A stretch of DNA of 64,000 nt from Pantoea rodasii (GCF_002095465.1 NZ_MLFP01000008.1:1-64000); one strand, 5' to 3'; shown: positions 25,620-33,189, counted from the first letter of the stretch. Translations and numbers: made by a program. The notes: a model not told the origin generated them from the sequence alone.

Positions 25620-26810
25620 ATGACATTACCGGATGACAGCCTGATCCAGCAGGCAGTTTCTAAGATGAGCGATCGGCTAAATGCTCGTGCTGTAGATGAA
25701 CAAAACAGTTTTGTCCGTGGAGGTCTGCTTTTTACGGGCAACATTCACGATTCTATGCCCCGCCGGTTGCTTCTCGATCAGCGCCTTTCTCCGCTTGATA
25801 AAATGGGCTGGATAATTATCCGCCTGCACGCTTTGAGCAATGACGGTGCCGTTTTTCCTTCTTATGAAGAATTGCAGCTGCAGCTGGCAACGCCGGGAAA
25901 AGGCAGGGCATCAAAAGAGACCATCAGCCGGATACTTCTGATGTTACGCATCACGGGCTGGCTCAGCCTCTGCAAACGCGTCAGGGATGAAAAGGGAAGG
26001 GTAAGAGGAAATATTTATGCGCAGCATGATGAGCCATTGTCATTTGCTGATGCAGAAATGTTCGACCCGCACTGGCTTAAAACAGTGGCTGAAGCCTGCC
26101 TGAGCAGTAACCGCACCATCAGCGCTACCGCAAAAACAATCATCAGTGAAATCCGGCTTGATCCCACAATGCTTCATCATCGCAGTCATCTCCAGATGAT
26201 TGAGGCCCGTCTGGGCTCAGTCCAAAGTCCTGAAGAATTTACCCGCCGTGCTGAACCCGGGCAGACAGGGCGCTCGCCGGGTTCGGATTCCGAACTCAGC
26301 TTAAAAATGCATGATCAGCAGCCCGGTTCGGATTCCGAACACAGTGAGAGTACCGGTAATAACAACCGGGTTCGGAATCCGAACAGTTACGTACGTAGTT
26401 TTACTAATAATACAGATAAAACATACGTAACCGATTCGGTTTGCCTGCCAGATGATTTCGGCTCACTGCTGAAACCAGAAGATCGGGACATGGTTAATCG
26501 CCAGCTGCAGGCGCTGTCGCCTGAGCGATCCGCTCTGGTGCTGTCGAATGTTATTCGTGCACAGCGTGAAGGCAGCCTGCAAAACCCGCTTGGCTGGTTG
26601 CTGACGGTGCTTAAAAAGGCCCGACAGGGGGAGCTTTATCCTGCAGAAAACGTAAGAAAAGTACCTGATCACATGAGCCCGTCACCGCGCCCTGAACTGC
26701 GCCCTTTTAAGCCTTCTCGTCCCGATAGCCGGCAGACGTGCAGTGAAGAGCGCGTAAAAGAAATCGTTCAGAGTCTACGAATGTCTGTTGGAACTCAGAG
26801 AAATGATTAG
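25620..26810 (+). CDS. STY4528-type pathogenicity-island replication protein (winged-helix)
   Basis: The N-terminal half (about 45-150) looks like a winged helix of replication initiators: LDKMGWIIIRLHAL, FPSYEELQLQL, SKETISRILLMLRITGWLSLC and RVRGNIYAQ. A low-complexity linker follows (about 215-265), encoded by DNA with three palindromes. The C-terminal helical part (LKPEDRDMVNRQLQALSP, then NPLGWLLTVLKKARQGEL) is reminiscent of regions that contact DnaB. This family sits in the replication block of SPI-7-type elements. By analogy with phage lambda O, the palindromes in the gene could be its own binding sites. Confidence 0.75.
   Translation: MTLPDDSLIQQAVSKMSDRLNARAVDEQNSFVRGGLLFTGNIHDSMPRRLLLDQRLSPLDKMGWIIIRLHALSNDGAVFPSYEELQLQLATPGKGRASKETISRILLMLRITGWLSLCKRVRDEKGRVRGNIYAQHDEPLSFADAEMFDPHWLKTVAEACLSSNRTISATAKTIISEIRLDPTMLHHRSHLQMIEARLGSVQSPEEFTRRAEPGQTGRSPGSDSELSLKMHDQQPGSDSEHSESTGNNNRVRNPNSYVRSFTNNTDKTYVTDSVCLPDDFGSLLKPEDRDMVNRQLQALSPERSALVLSNVIRAQREGSLQNPLGWLLTVLKKARQGELYPAENVRKVPDHMSPSPRPELRPFKPSRPDSRQTCSEERVKEIVQSLRMSVGTQRND
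26281..26431. other. Candidate replication origin inside the replication gene
   Basis: The palindrome GTTCGGATTCCGAAC occurs at 26281-26295 and 26326-26340, and its reverse complement GTTCGGAATCCGAAC at 26370-26384, giving a spacing of 45 and 44 bp. Right after it, GTTACGTA (26386-26393) and TACGTAAC (26424-26431) form a perfect inverted repeat around about 30 bp that are mostly A and T. Three iteron-like palindromes next to an AT-rich stretch, within an initiator gene and close to a dnaB gene, is the arrangement of the lambda ori in gene O. Confidence 0.5.
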
Positions 26811-26837
26811 GTGGTCAATTGCGCTCAAGAAAAGAGA

Positions 26838-26909
26838 TTAAAAAGCGAGCAGTGTTGCACGGTGCAACAGAGGCTAAAAAACGAGCAGTGTTGCACCGCG
26901 CAACAGAGG
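26838..26909. repeat. Two tandem 36-bp repeats with internal palindrome
   Basis: Two direct copies share the core CGAGCAGTGTTGCAC and end CAACAGAGG. Each holds an inner inverted repeat (GTTGCAC-G-GTGCAAC in the first, with one mismatch in the second). They begin about 27 bp after the replication gene. Candidates are a partition site for the ParB encoded upstream, iterons, or an operator for the next gene. Confidence 0.6.
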
Positions 26910-27041
26910 TCATTAATTAAGCGTCATAGGCAGCGAAGAAATTTTACGTTTCGAATATCTGATTTCGAATTGTTTACGGTTCTCTCAGGAATGAGGATCG
27001 CCACTTAACTAACGAAAGCCTTTGCCAATCAGGAGACAGCT

Positions 27042-27755
27042 ATGGCCGAACAGACAACCCCTCAAACAGCGCTCCGGCGATCTGGCGGATTAGTATCCAC
27101 GCTGACTGTCGAGCTGCATTCGCATTATGCAATCAGGCTCTGGGAAGGGCGCAATCGATCAGATGAGAAATCAAAGGCTGAAAAACACCCCAAAATTCTG
27201 GGGATGCCGGAAGCGATTTCGCGGGCAGGATTCGCCGGACGTGATGCTGCGGCCGGCAACCCCTATGGTGATGAGTTGCTGGTCAATCTTGAAGAGGCCA
27301 TTAAGCTGGCGACTGAGAAGGTGGAAGGGCAAGTCAAAAAGATAGCAACCATCACCGCCGCCATTCCGGCAGGTATCACCATATCTGAAGTTACATCTTC
27401 CGAGCCGCTGAACCTTGATGTATTCAGCCGTTCCCCCCTCGGCTATCGCTGTGTCTGGCTGTTAGTGCATTACGATCAGCTGGCGCTGAAAGCCTTCCGG
27501 GCATTCCATTACGGCCTGATCTCCCGTTCACAACGCGATGATTTCCTGGAAAAAGGGAGTAAAGCGATACGTGTCGTCTACGGGTTGATTCAGAACTACC
27601 GGACCGTGCCGGTGACATATGAGGATATCCGTCATAAAACGGCGCGGGGTCTGGCTGCCATAGAGCGTCTGGGTGAACCCGATCCTTCCGTTATGTCGGG
27701 TAAAAAACGTTCTTCATTCTCTCCACTTTCTGCCGTTACCTCAGAGGACGATTAA
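27042..27755 (+). CDS. Integrating conjugative element protein, PFL_4669 family (TIGR03761)
   Basis: The 237-residue protein begins with a Thr/Leu-rich N-terminus and has the family segments TVELHSHYAIRLWEGR, VDQL-like LLVHYDQLALKAFRAFHYGLIS and a C-terminal helical region. This family occurs in the replication block of PFGI-1/SPI-7 elements and is of unknown biochemical function. AGGAGA lies upstream of the ATG. A lipoprotein gene follows after 1-10 bp. Confidence 0.82.
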   Translation: MAEQTTPQTALRRSGGLVSTLTVELHSHYAIRLWEGRNRSDEKSKAEKHPKILGMPEAISRAGFAGRDAAAGNPYGDELLVNLEEAIKLATEKVEGQVKKIATITAAIPAGITISEVTSSEPLNLDVFSRSPLGYRCVWLLVHYDQLALKAFRAFHYGLISRSQRDDFLEKGSKAIRVVYGLIQNYRTVPVTYEDIRHKTARGLAAIERLGEPDPSVMSGKKRSSFSPLSAVTSEDD

Positions 27756-27756
27756 T

Positions 27757-28320
27757 TTGAATCGGATGATTACTTCGGGCGTTATCTGCGCCCTTCTCAG
27801 CGGCTGTGCAGGTACTGACTTTGCCAGCATCAACAAAAATATCAGCGATACCGCTTTCAGTATCAGTAAAACCATGCGCGGCAGTGATTCGGATTCCATG
27901 GATTCCGGCAACGGTATGCCGGTACTGACAAGAGCCTCAGGATCTGGCGGGAAAAGTGCCAGTAAACAGTTCAGCGTGCCGGTAGATATAGATACGGCCG
28001 CCGCGCGATTAAAGCGCCACTATGGCTATGTGAGTGCGGATGAAATTGAACGTATTCGCTCCAGAGATCGCAACAGCCGCTGGAGTGCCGCTGCCATTGA
28101 GGATGCCCATCCAGTGTGGGAAGCCGTTCCGGGGAGCTCCTATCGTATGGGCAGCGACGTGGGTGACAACGACCATATGGATATTGAGCTTGAAAAGAAC
28201 GGTTCCGGTACGCGGGTATATGTGACATACAAATCACCCGTCGCATCGCACCTTACCGGCAGCGCGTTCAACAACGTTATGTCTCAGGTCCGCCAGGTTG
28301 CTTCTGGTCAGGCACGTTAA
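27757..28320 (+). CDS. Putative lipoprotein of the element backbone
   Basis: Translation starts at TTG 27757 or ATG 27766 directly after the previous gene. The N-terminus is a lipoprotein signal (ITSGVICALLSGCAG) with the lipidation Cys in LLSGC. The mature part is Ser/Gly-rich and then has a compact domain: AAARLKRHYGYVSADEIERI and DNDHMDIELEKNGSGTRVYVTYKSP. I do not recognise a named family. Placing an outer-membrane lipoprotein inside a replication block is unusual. Confidence 0.7.
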   Translation: MNRMITSGVICALLSGCAGTDFASINKNISDTAFSISKTMRGSDSDSMDSGNGMPVLTRASGSGGKSASKQFSVPVDIDTAAARLKRHYGYVSADEIERIRSRDRNSRWSAAAIEDAHPVWEAVPGSSYRMGSDVGDNDHMDIELEKNGSGTRVYVTYKSPVASHLTGSAFNNVMSQVRQVASGQAR

Positions 28321-28334
28321 AACCGGAGGCCGGC

Positions 28335-30401
28335 ATGCAGCTTTATCTGTGTGAAAAACCCTCTCAGGCCAAAGATATTGCCCACGTGCTGGGCGTCAGC
28401 CAGCGCGGCCAGGGGTGTATTACCGGCGGTAACATTACGGTCACGTGGGCAGTAGGCCATTTGCTGGAAACGGCCACGCCCGAAACCTATGGCGAGCAGT
28501 TTGGTCGCCCGTGGCGCTCGGAAGTGCTGCCGATCATCCCGGACCGCTGGCAGATGACCGTCAAAAAAGACACTGCCGATCAGTTTGGCGTTATCAAAAA
28601 ACTGCTGAAACAGGCCAGTGAGGTAGTCATCGCAACCGATGCCGATCGCGAAGGTGAGGTGATCGCGCGCGAGCTGATGGATTACTGCAATTACACCGGT
28701 GCCGTGCGCCGGCTGTGGCTTTCCGCGCTGGATGAAGCCAGCATCAAAAAAGCCCTCAGTGAAATGCTGTCAGGCGACAAGACCGAAAAACTGTATCAGG
28801 CGGGTATTGGTCGCTCGCGGGCGGACTGGCTTATCGGGATGAACCTGACGCGACTTTATACCCTTAAGGCCGGTGACGCCGGGTTATCAGAGGTGTTTTC
28901 CGTGGGCAGGGTGCAGACGCCCACGCTCGCTATAGTGGTTAACCGGGATCTTGAAATTACCGGCTTCACACCAAAGCCCTGGTGGAAAGTCAGAGCGCAA
29001 CTTGAAAAAGACGGAGTCCGTTTTGAGGCTGATTGGGTTGCTGCGGAGCAATACTGTGATGATGAAAAGCGGTGCGTAAATCAGCAGATTGCACAGGCCG
29101 TTCAGCAGCTCTGCCTGAAAGCCGGGAACGGCAGCGTGATTTCCGTTGAGAAAAAGCGGGCTAAAACGCCGGCACCGCTCTGTTTTTCCCTCGGCGATCT
29201 TCAGGAAGCATGCAACAGGAAATGGGGTTTGGGCGCTAATGAGGTGCTGTCTATAGCCCAGTCGCTGTATGAAACGCATAAAGCGACGACCTATCCGCGA
29301 ACAGACTGCGGTTATCTGCCGGTATCGATGCGGGAAGAGGTCAATGACGTTCTCCAGGCTGTACAGCATTCTGATCCTGCTATCGGCAGCGAGTTTCCCC
29401 GAATTGATACCGCATTTACCTCGCGCGTCTGGAACGACAAGAAAATTACTGCGCACCACGCCATCATTCCGACGCGACAGCCATTCGACATAGCAAAGCT
29501 GAACGCGAAAGAACTCAAAGTCTACTCTCTTATCCGCCTGCACTATCTGGCTCAGTTTATGCCGCTGCAGGAATCCGATGTGACGGATGCCATCTTTAAT
29601 ATCGGTAATCAGCTTTTCCGCACGCGCGGTCGCGTGATGGTTCATGCCGGGTGGAAATCACTGTTCATGGGGGAGCTGGCTGAAGAGGAGAAGGGTGATA
29701 AGGAATCCGCCGCGCAGCTGCCCGTGATTGAGCAGGGCAATGTCTGCAGCGTCAGCGGTGCAGACGTCAAAGATAATGTGACAAAAGCGCCGCCGCACCA
29801 CACGGAAGGAACGCTTATTGCCGCTATGAAAAATGCCGCCAGCCTGGTCACGGATCCTCAGCTCAGGAAGATACTGCGTGATAACGCAGGGCTTGGTACT
29901 GAAGCAACGCGCAGCGGCGTACTGGAAACGCTGTTTAAACGGGGTTTCCTGGAGAAAAAAGGAAAATTCATCGTTGCCACACAGATGGCGCGGGAACTGA
30001 TCGCTGCCTTGCCGGAGACGCTGACCAGTCCGGGCATGACGGCCCTCTGGGAGCAGGCATTGGATGACATTGCCCGGGGAAAAAGCGGGCTCAGCGAATT
30101 TATGCAAAAGCAAAGCCAGTGGACACGGCATCTGGTCGAAAAAGGGCGGGGCACTGCCTTTAAGGTCACGGTTCCGGTCGGTCCCGCCTGTCCGCTGTGT
30201 GGAGGGCAGACCCATCAGCGCAAAGGTAAGGAAGGGAAATTCTGGGGCTGTGTGATGTACCCTGACTGTAAGGGGATCGTTGGTGAAACAAACCGTAAAA
30301 CCCGACGCCAGACTGCGGGGAAAAGCCGGGGCGCTGGTAAAGGCCGGAAAAGCCCAGCTTCTGCGCCGGCTACCCTGAATCTGCAGAGCCAGAAAGGTTG
30401 A
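28335..30401 (+). CDS. topB: DNA topoisomerase III
   Basis: The 688-residue type IA topoisomerase starts MQLYLCEKPSQAKDIAHVLG (TOPRIM) with the acidic metal triad in ATDADREGEVIARE. The active-site Tyr is in TTYPRTDCGYLP. A C-terminal zinc-ribbon (CPLCGGQTH, then WGCVMYPDCKG) and a basic tail follow. GGAGG precedes the ATG. TopB is a constant member of this element class and is thought to help separate replication intermediates. A STAXI-like element lies just downstream. Confidence 0.96.
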   Translation: MQLYLCEKPSQAKDIAHVLGVSQRGQGCITGGNITVTWAVGHLLETATPETYGEQFGRPWRSEVLPIIPDRWQMTVKKDTADQFGVIKKLLKQASEVVIATDADREGEVIARELMDYCNYTGAVRRLWLSALDEASIKKALSEMLSGDKTEKLYQAGIGRSRADWLIGMNLTRLYTLKAGDAGLSEVFSVGRVQTPTLAIVVNRDLEITGFTPKPWWKVRAQLEKDGVRFEADWVAAEQYCDDEKRCVNQQIAQAVQQLCLKAGNGSVISVEKKRAKTPAPLCFSLGDLQEACNRKWGLGANEVLSIAQSLYETHKATTYPRTDCGYLPVSMREEVNDVLQAVQHSDPAIGSEFPRIDTAFTSRVWNDKKITAHHAIIPTRQPFDIAKLNAKELKVYSLIRLHYLAQFMPLQESDVTDAIFNIGNQLFRTRGRVMVHAGWKSLFMGELAEEEKGDKESAAQLPVIEQGNVCSVSGADVKDNVTKAPPHHTEGTLIAAMKNAASLVTDPQLRKILRDNAGLGTEATRSGVLETLFKRGFLEKKGKFIVATQMARELIAALPETLTSPGMTALWEQALDDIARGKSGLSEFMQKQSQWTRHLVEKGRGTAFKVTVPVGPACPLCGGQTHQRKGKEGKFWGCVMYPDCKGIVGETNRKTRRQTAGKSRGAGKGRKSPASAPATLNLQSQKG

Positions 30402-30440
30402 CAGTAGTGACATTTGGCTTAAAAATAAACGTGCTTGTCC

Positions 30441-30620
30441 GTCGTCTCTGACGACCACCAATGATTCACCGGCCTGAGAGAATCGCCTTCGGGTGGCTGA
30501 ACATAACACTCCTGTAGCCTGCAAGGGAGAACACATCAGTGTGGTAAATCTGCCCGCCTTTGGAAGCAGATATCGTCAATCACGGCTCCTACTGCCTGGC
30601 GATGAAGGTACATTCAACTA
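30441..30620 (+). ncRNA. STAXI-like structured element, copy 3
   Basis: GTCGT (30441-30445) pairs with ACGAC (30451-30455); then CGGCC/GGCTG around the same UUCG stem-loop, the ATCTGC/GCAGAT stem, and the ATCGTCA/TGGCGAT stem shared with copy 2. The helix sequences differ from copies 1 and 2 while pairing is kept. It lies between topB and the DUF3577-ssb unit, the classical STAXI neighbourhood. Confidence 0.77.
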
Positions 30621-30656
30621 TCAAGACAGTCAGAATTTAGCTGATTCTGACTCCCC

Positions 30657-30727
30657 GACGGGAATACTTCTCCCGTCCGGGCAGAAGTTTTCTCCGTCGA
30701 ACCAAATTTGACCTCCATGGAGAAAAC
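30657..30727 (+). promoter_or_regulatory. Alternative-pairing leader before the DUF3577 gene
   Basis: A-B: GACGGGA (30657-30663) with TCCCGTC (30671-30677). A-C: ACTTCT (30666-30671) with AGAAGT (30683-30688). C-D: GTTTTCTCC (30687-30695) with GGAGAAAAC (30719-30727), which contains the ribosome site for the ATG at 30731. It has the same logic as the leaders upstream of ardC, with unrelated sequence. Confidence 0.6.
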
Positions 30728-30730
30728 ATC

Positions 30731-31212
30731 ATGTCTGTAAACAACACCTCTAATGCCAGTAACACCGGTAAATCTAAAGACTACTTCAACCTGACTATCA
30801 ATGGACTGGGCTATCTCAGCAACGTTCGCCAGGTTAATGCTCAGTCCGGCACCTTTATCAGCTGCGTTATTAACGCACTGTCAGGTCCGAGCGACAGCCC
30901 TTCTTATGTGCGTTTTGACGTCACCGTTGCCGGCAAAGAAGCCAGCAGCCTCATAAACCGCTGCCAGAAAGCGGTGGATGAGGATAAGAAAGTGCTGATT
31001 GGCTTTGTTCTGAGCAACCCATCAACGGACATTTTTCAGCTGAAAATGGTGAGCACGCAGGTGAAAGTCGCGTCAGTCTGAAAGCCCGCCTGATCAAGGT
31101 GGACTGGGTCAAGATAGGCCAGGACATGGTCTTCAAGACTGAACGCGCCGAACCGCAGCATGCGCAGAGCGCCGCTTCCCAGCAGCAATCCTACGCAGAA
31201 AACTCATTCTGA
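30731..31212 (+). pseudogene. DUF3577 / STY4534-type element replication protein, one-base frameshift
   Basis: The protein starts SVNNTSNASNTG and carries YFNLTINGLGYLSNVRQVN and VRFDVTVAGKEA, a beta-rich fold reminiscent of single-strand DNA-binding proteins. After FQLK the read frame ends early; adding one A to the AAAA run near 31042 restores NGEHAGESRVSLKARLIKVDW to a stop at 31210-31212, about 160 residues in all. The lesion is in a homopolymer, so a sequencing error is likely. It precedes ssb in the same unit. Confidence 0.8.
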
Positions 31213-31224
31213 TTGTTCACCATA

Positions 31225-31246
31225 GCCTGCTCTTTTCTGAGCAGGC
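31225..31246 (+). promoter_or_regulatory. Hairpin before ssb
   Basis: GCCTGCTC (31225-31232) pairs with GAGCAGGC (31239-31246). A following GCTTCC can pair imperfectly with GGAGC (31259-31263) at the ribosome site of ssb. It lacks a T-run and is a weaker relative of the leader series. Confidence 0.4.
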
Positions 31247-31269
31247 TTCCCCTCATAAGGAGCATACTT

Positions 31270-31875
31270 ATGTCCTCACGTGGCGTAAACAAAGTCATTC
31301 TCGTTGGCAATCTCGGTCAGGATCCGGAAATCCGCTACATGCCTAACGGCGGCGCTGTCGCTAACATTTCACTGGCAACGTCGGAGTCATGGCGTGATAA
31401 GCAGACCGGTGAAAATCGTGAAATCACCGAATGGCATCGCGTTGTGCTGTTTGGCAAGCTTGCAGAAGTCGCCGGCGAATACCTTCGCAAAGGTTCTCAG
31501 GTCTATATTGAGGGTCAGCTGCGTACCCGCAAGTGGCAGGATCAGAGCGGGCAGGACAAATACTCGACTGAAGTTGTCGTGAATGTTGGCGGCACCATGC
31601 AGATGTTAGGTGGCCGTACACAAAACAGCGACCAGCAGCAGTACAGTGGCAACTGGGGCCAGCCTCAGCAGCCGTCACAGCCAGATCCCGCTCCGCAACA
31701 GAAAAACAGTGGAAATAACGGAAAAGGTAATCGTGGTTCGCAACGTAACAATGCCGGCCAGCCCACGCCTCAGCAGCCCGCGCCACAGTCGCAGCCTGCA
31801 GGAGACTGGGATGATGATATACCGTTCCTCGGACACGGTTACGGCATGGCAAAACACGCTTCATCCTCTCTCTGA
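31270..31875 (+). CDS. ssb: Single-stranded DNA-binding protein
   Basis: The OB-fold (about 1-112) is canonical: [56 protein letters not shown] and [22 protein letters not shown] Gln/Pro/Asn-rich linker follows. The usual acidic tip DWDDDIPF is present but is not terminal: about 15 residues ([15 protein letters not shown]) follow. The tip normally recruits partner proteins through its free C-terminal Phe, so binding may be altered. The start at 31270 has TAAGGAG upstream. Confidence 0.95.
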   Translation: MSSRGVNKVILVGNLGQDPEIRYMPNGGAVANISLATSESWRDKQTGENREITEWHRVVLFGKLAEVAGEYLRKGSQVYIEGQLRTRKWQDQSGQDKYSTEVVVNVGGTMQMLGGRTQNSDQQQYSGNWGQPQQPSQPDPAPQQKNSGNNGKGNRGSQRNNAGQPTPQQPAPQSQPAGDWDDDIPFLGHGYGMAKHASSSL

Positions 31876-31937
31876 CTCTTCGCTGCGTTTTGACTGCTGC
31901 ACTAAATTTCACCATAATCCTTTAAAGGTTACTGACG

Positions 31938-32180
31938 ATGCCTGCCATACTACGGCTGAACGGTTTTCGGTTCTTTTTCTACTCTAACGAAGGTAATCCG
32001 CGCGAACCTGCTCACATTCACGTGATAAAGGCTGGTACAGAAGCAAAATTCTGGCTGGAGCCGGTTGTAAAACTGGCAAGTAACGATGGATTCGATTCAC
32101 GGACGGTAAAAGAGCTGATGACAGTGATAAGGCAACACCAAACCATGCTTCTGGAGGCCTGGAATGATTATTTCAGCTAA
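31938..32180 (+). CDS. DUF4160 family protein
   Basis: The 80-residue protein (MPAILRLNGFRFFFYSNE then EPAHIHV) shows the DUF4160 pattern, including the conserved PAHIHV segment. It overlaps a DUF2442 gene by 17 bp. DUF4160-DUF2442 pairs are widespread and have been suggested to act as toxin-antitoxin-like modules; no activity can be read from the sequence. It lies between the replication and conjugation blocks. Confidence 0.85.
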   Translation: MPAILRLNGFRFFFYSNEGNPREPAHIHVIKAGTEAKFWLEPVVKLASNDGFDSRTVKELMTVIRQHQTMLLEAWNDYFS

Positions 32181-32412
32181 GAACGTTCGGTTCGATCATC
32201 ACATCATGTGGGTCGAACTCTCAGACGAGCGGATAATCGGCGTACCGCTTTCATGGTTTCCCCGGCTTCGCAATGCGTCTGCCGAACAGCTGAAAGACTA
32301 CGAACTGTCCCCCCGTGGTATCCACTGGGACGCACTGGACGAAGATATCTCAATCGATGGCCTGTTACAGGGGCGCGGTGATGTTACGCACCCGCCTCAT
32401 CAGGTCGCCTGA
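32164..32412 (+). CDS. DUF2442 family protein
   Basis: The 82-residue protein has the DUF2442 signature: VELSDERIIGVPLSWFPRL and the C-terminal WDALDEDISIDGLLQG. It is translationally coupled to DUF4160 by overlap. In such pairs DUF2442 is the likely partner or antitoxin, by analogy only. A good terminator follows at 32427. Confidence 0.88.
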   Translation: MIISAKNVRFDHHIMWVELSDERIIGVPLSWFPRLRNASAEQLKDYELSPRGIHWDALDEDISIDGLLQGRGDVTHPPHQVA

Positions 32413-32426
32413 AGGTGCTGATTAAA

Positions 32427-32455
32427 AAACGCTGACTCCGGTCGGCGTTTTTTTT
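32427..32455 (+). terminator. Intrinsic terminator after DUF4160-DUF2442
   Basis: AAACGCTGAC-TCCG-GTCGGCGTTT forms a 10-bp stem with one wobble pair, followed by T residues. It separates this pair from the pilL operon. Confidence 0.85.
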
Positions 32456-32463
32456 GAAAACGC

Positions 32464-32473
32464 AAAAAGAGTT
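32464..32473 (+). promoter_or_regulatory. AAAAAGAGTT motif, copy 1 (before pilL)
   Basis: The same 10-mer occurs 78 bp upstream of the pilL start here, 74 bp upstream of the RAQPRD gene (43294) and 73 bp upstream of the TIGR03757 gene (59214), that is, before the first gene of each of the three conjugation operons. It is a candidate shared promoter or activator element. Confidence 0.5.
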
Positions 32474-32541
32474 GTTGATAGAAGCATGCTGAAGAGTTGC
32501 GCACAGTGAAGCCTGTTCTCACTGTACAGGAACTTTTTCAG

Positions 32542-33189
32542 ATGAAATTTAAAGCCGTCTTTGCCGCTTTACCGCTTGCACTGCTGGCGGGGTGCGTTCA
32601 GCAGCCCCAGAAGTTGCAGGAGCGTGCTCCCTCCGAACCGGTTCCTCCGGTCAGCGTTTCCCGCAATATTCAGACACCTGCTGATGATGTATACGCGCGT
32701 ACGCCTGAAGTGGTTCGCTACGATCGTTACATGCTGGTCAGCACTGATCCGCAGGCTGTGCAGCGCGACCCCCTCTCACAGATTATTGACGTCCGCATCC
32801 CCTCTTCAGTGCAGCCAACCGTGGCTGACGCCATGCGCTATGCCCTGAAGCAGTCCGGCTACTCGCTTTGTCAGACCGGTCCGGCTAACGGCGTGTTGTA
32901 CCGTCAGCCGCTGCCGGCCGTCCAGTTCCAGCTCGGCCCGATGCGCCTTCGCACCGCGCTGCAGGTGCTGGCGGGCCCGGCATGGGAGCTTGAAGTTGAT
33001 GACGTACAGCGTGTGATCTGCCACAGCCTGCGTGCCGGTTATCAGTTGCCCGTGACACAGCTGCCGCCGCGTCCTGCCAGCGCTTACGCACCGGCTGCTG
33101 GCACTCCATCTTCTGCCAGTTCCTCTCAGGTGATCGCCCCTCGTCCCATTCAGGCCCAGCCTGCTCACGGAGGGTGGCTGACAAAATGA
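32542..33189 (+). CDS. pilL: Conjugation protein PilL, PFGI-1 class (TIGR03748)
   Basis: A lipoprotein signal (MKFKAVFAALPLALLAGCVQ) with Cys in LAGC opens the protein. The core has the family segments DRYMLVSTDPQAVQRDPLSQ, VADAMRYALKQSGYSLC and MRLRTALQVLAGPAWELEVD, followed by a Pro/Ala/Ser-rich tail. PilL-type proteins are the first gene of the conjugation cluster in PFGI-1/SPI-7 elements. The start at 32542 gives the signal peptide; the in-frame upstream extension does not. Confidence 0.85.
   Translation: MKFKAVFAALPLALLAGCVQQPQKLQERAPSEPVPPVSVSRNIQTPADDVYARTPEVVRYDRYMLVSTDPQAVQRDPLSQIIDVRIPSSVQPTVADAMRYALKQSGYSLCQTGPANGVLYRQPLPAVQFQLGPMRLRTALQVLAGPAWELEVDDVQRVICHSLRAGYQLPVTQLPPRPASAYAPAAGTPSSASSSQVIAPRPIQAQPAHGGWLTK

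Noticed and set aside
26281..26384. The three palindromes as a CRISPR array
   Set aside because: The repeats are short palindromes inside a coding gene, the spacers encode protein, and no cas gene is present.
28887..30536. Long reverse-strand frames (252 and 292 codons) across topB
   Set aside because: They lie antisense to a fully conserved topoisomerase, have no ribosome sites and give Arg/Leu/Ser-rich shadow peptides. The second also runs through STAXI copy 3.
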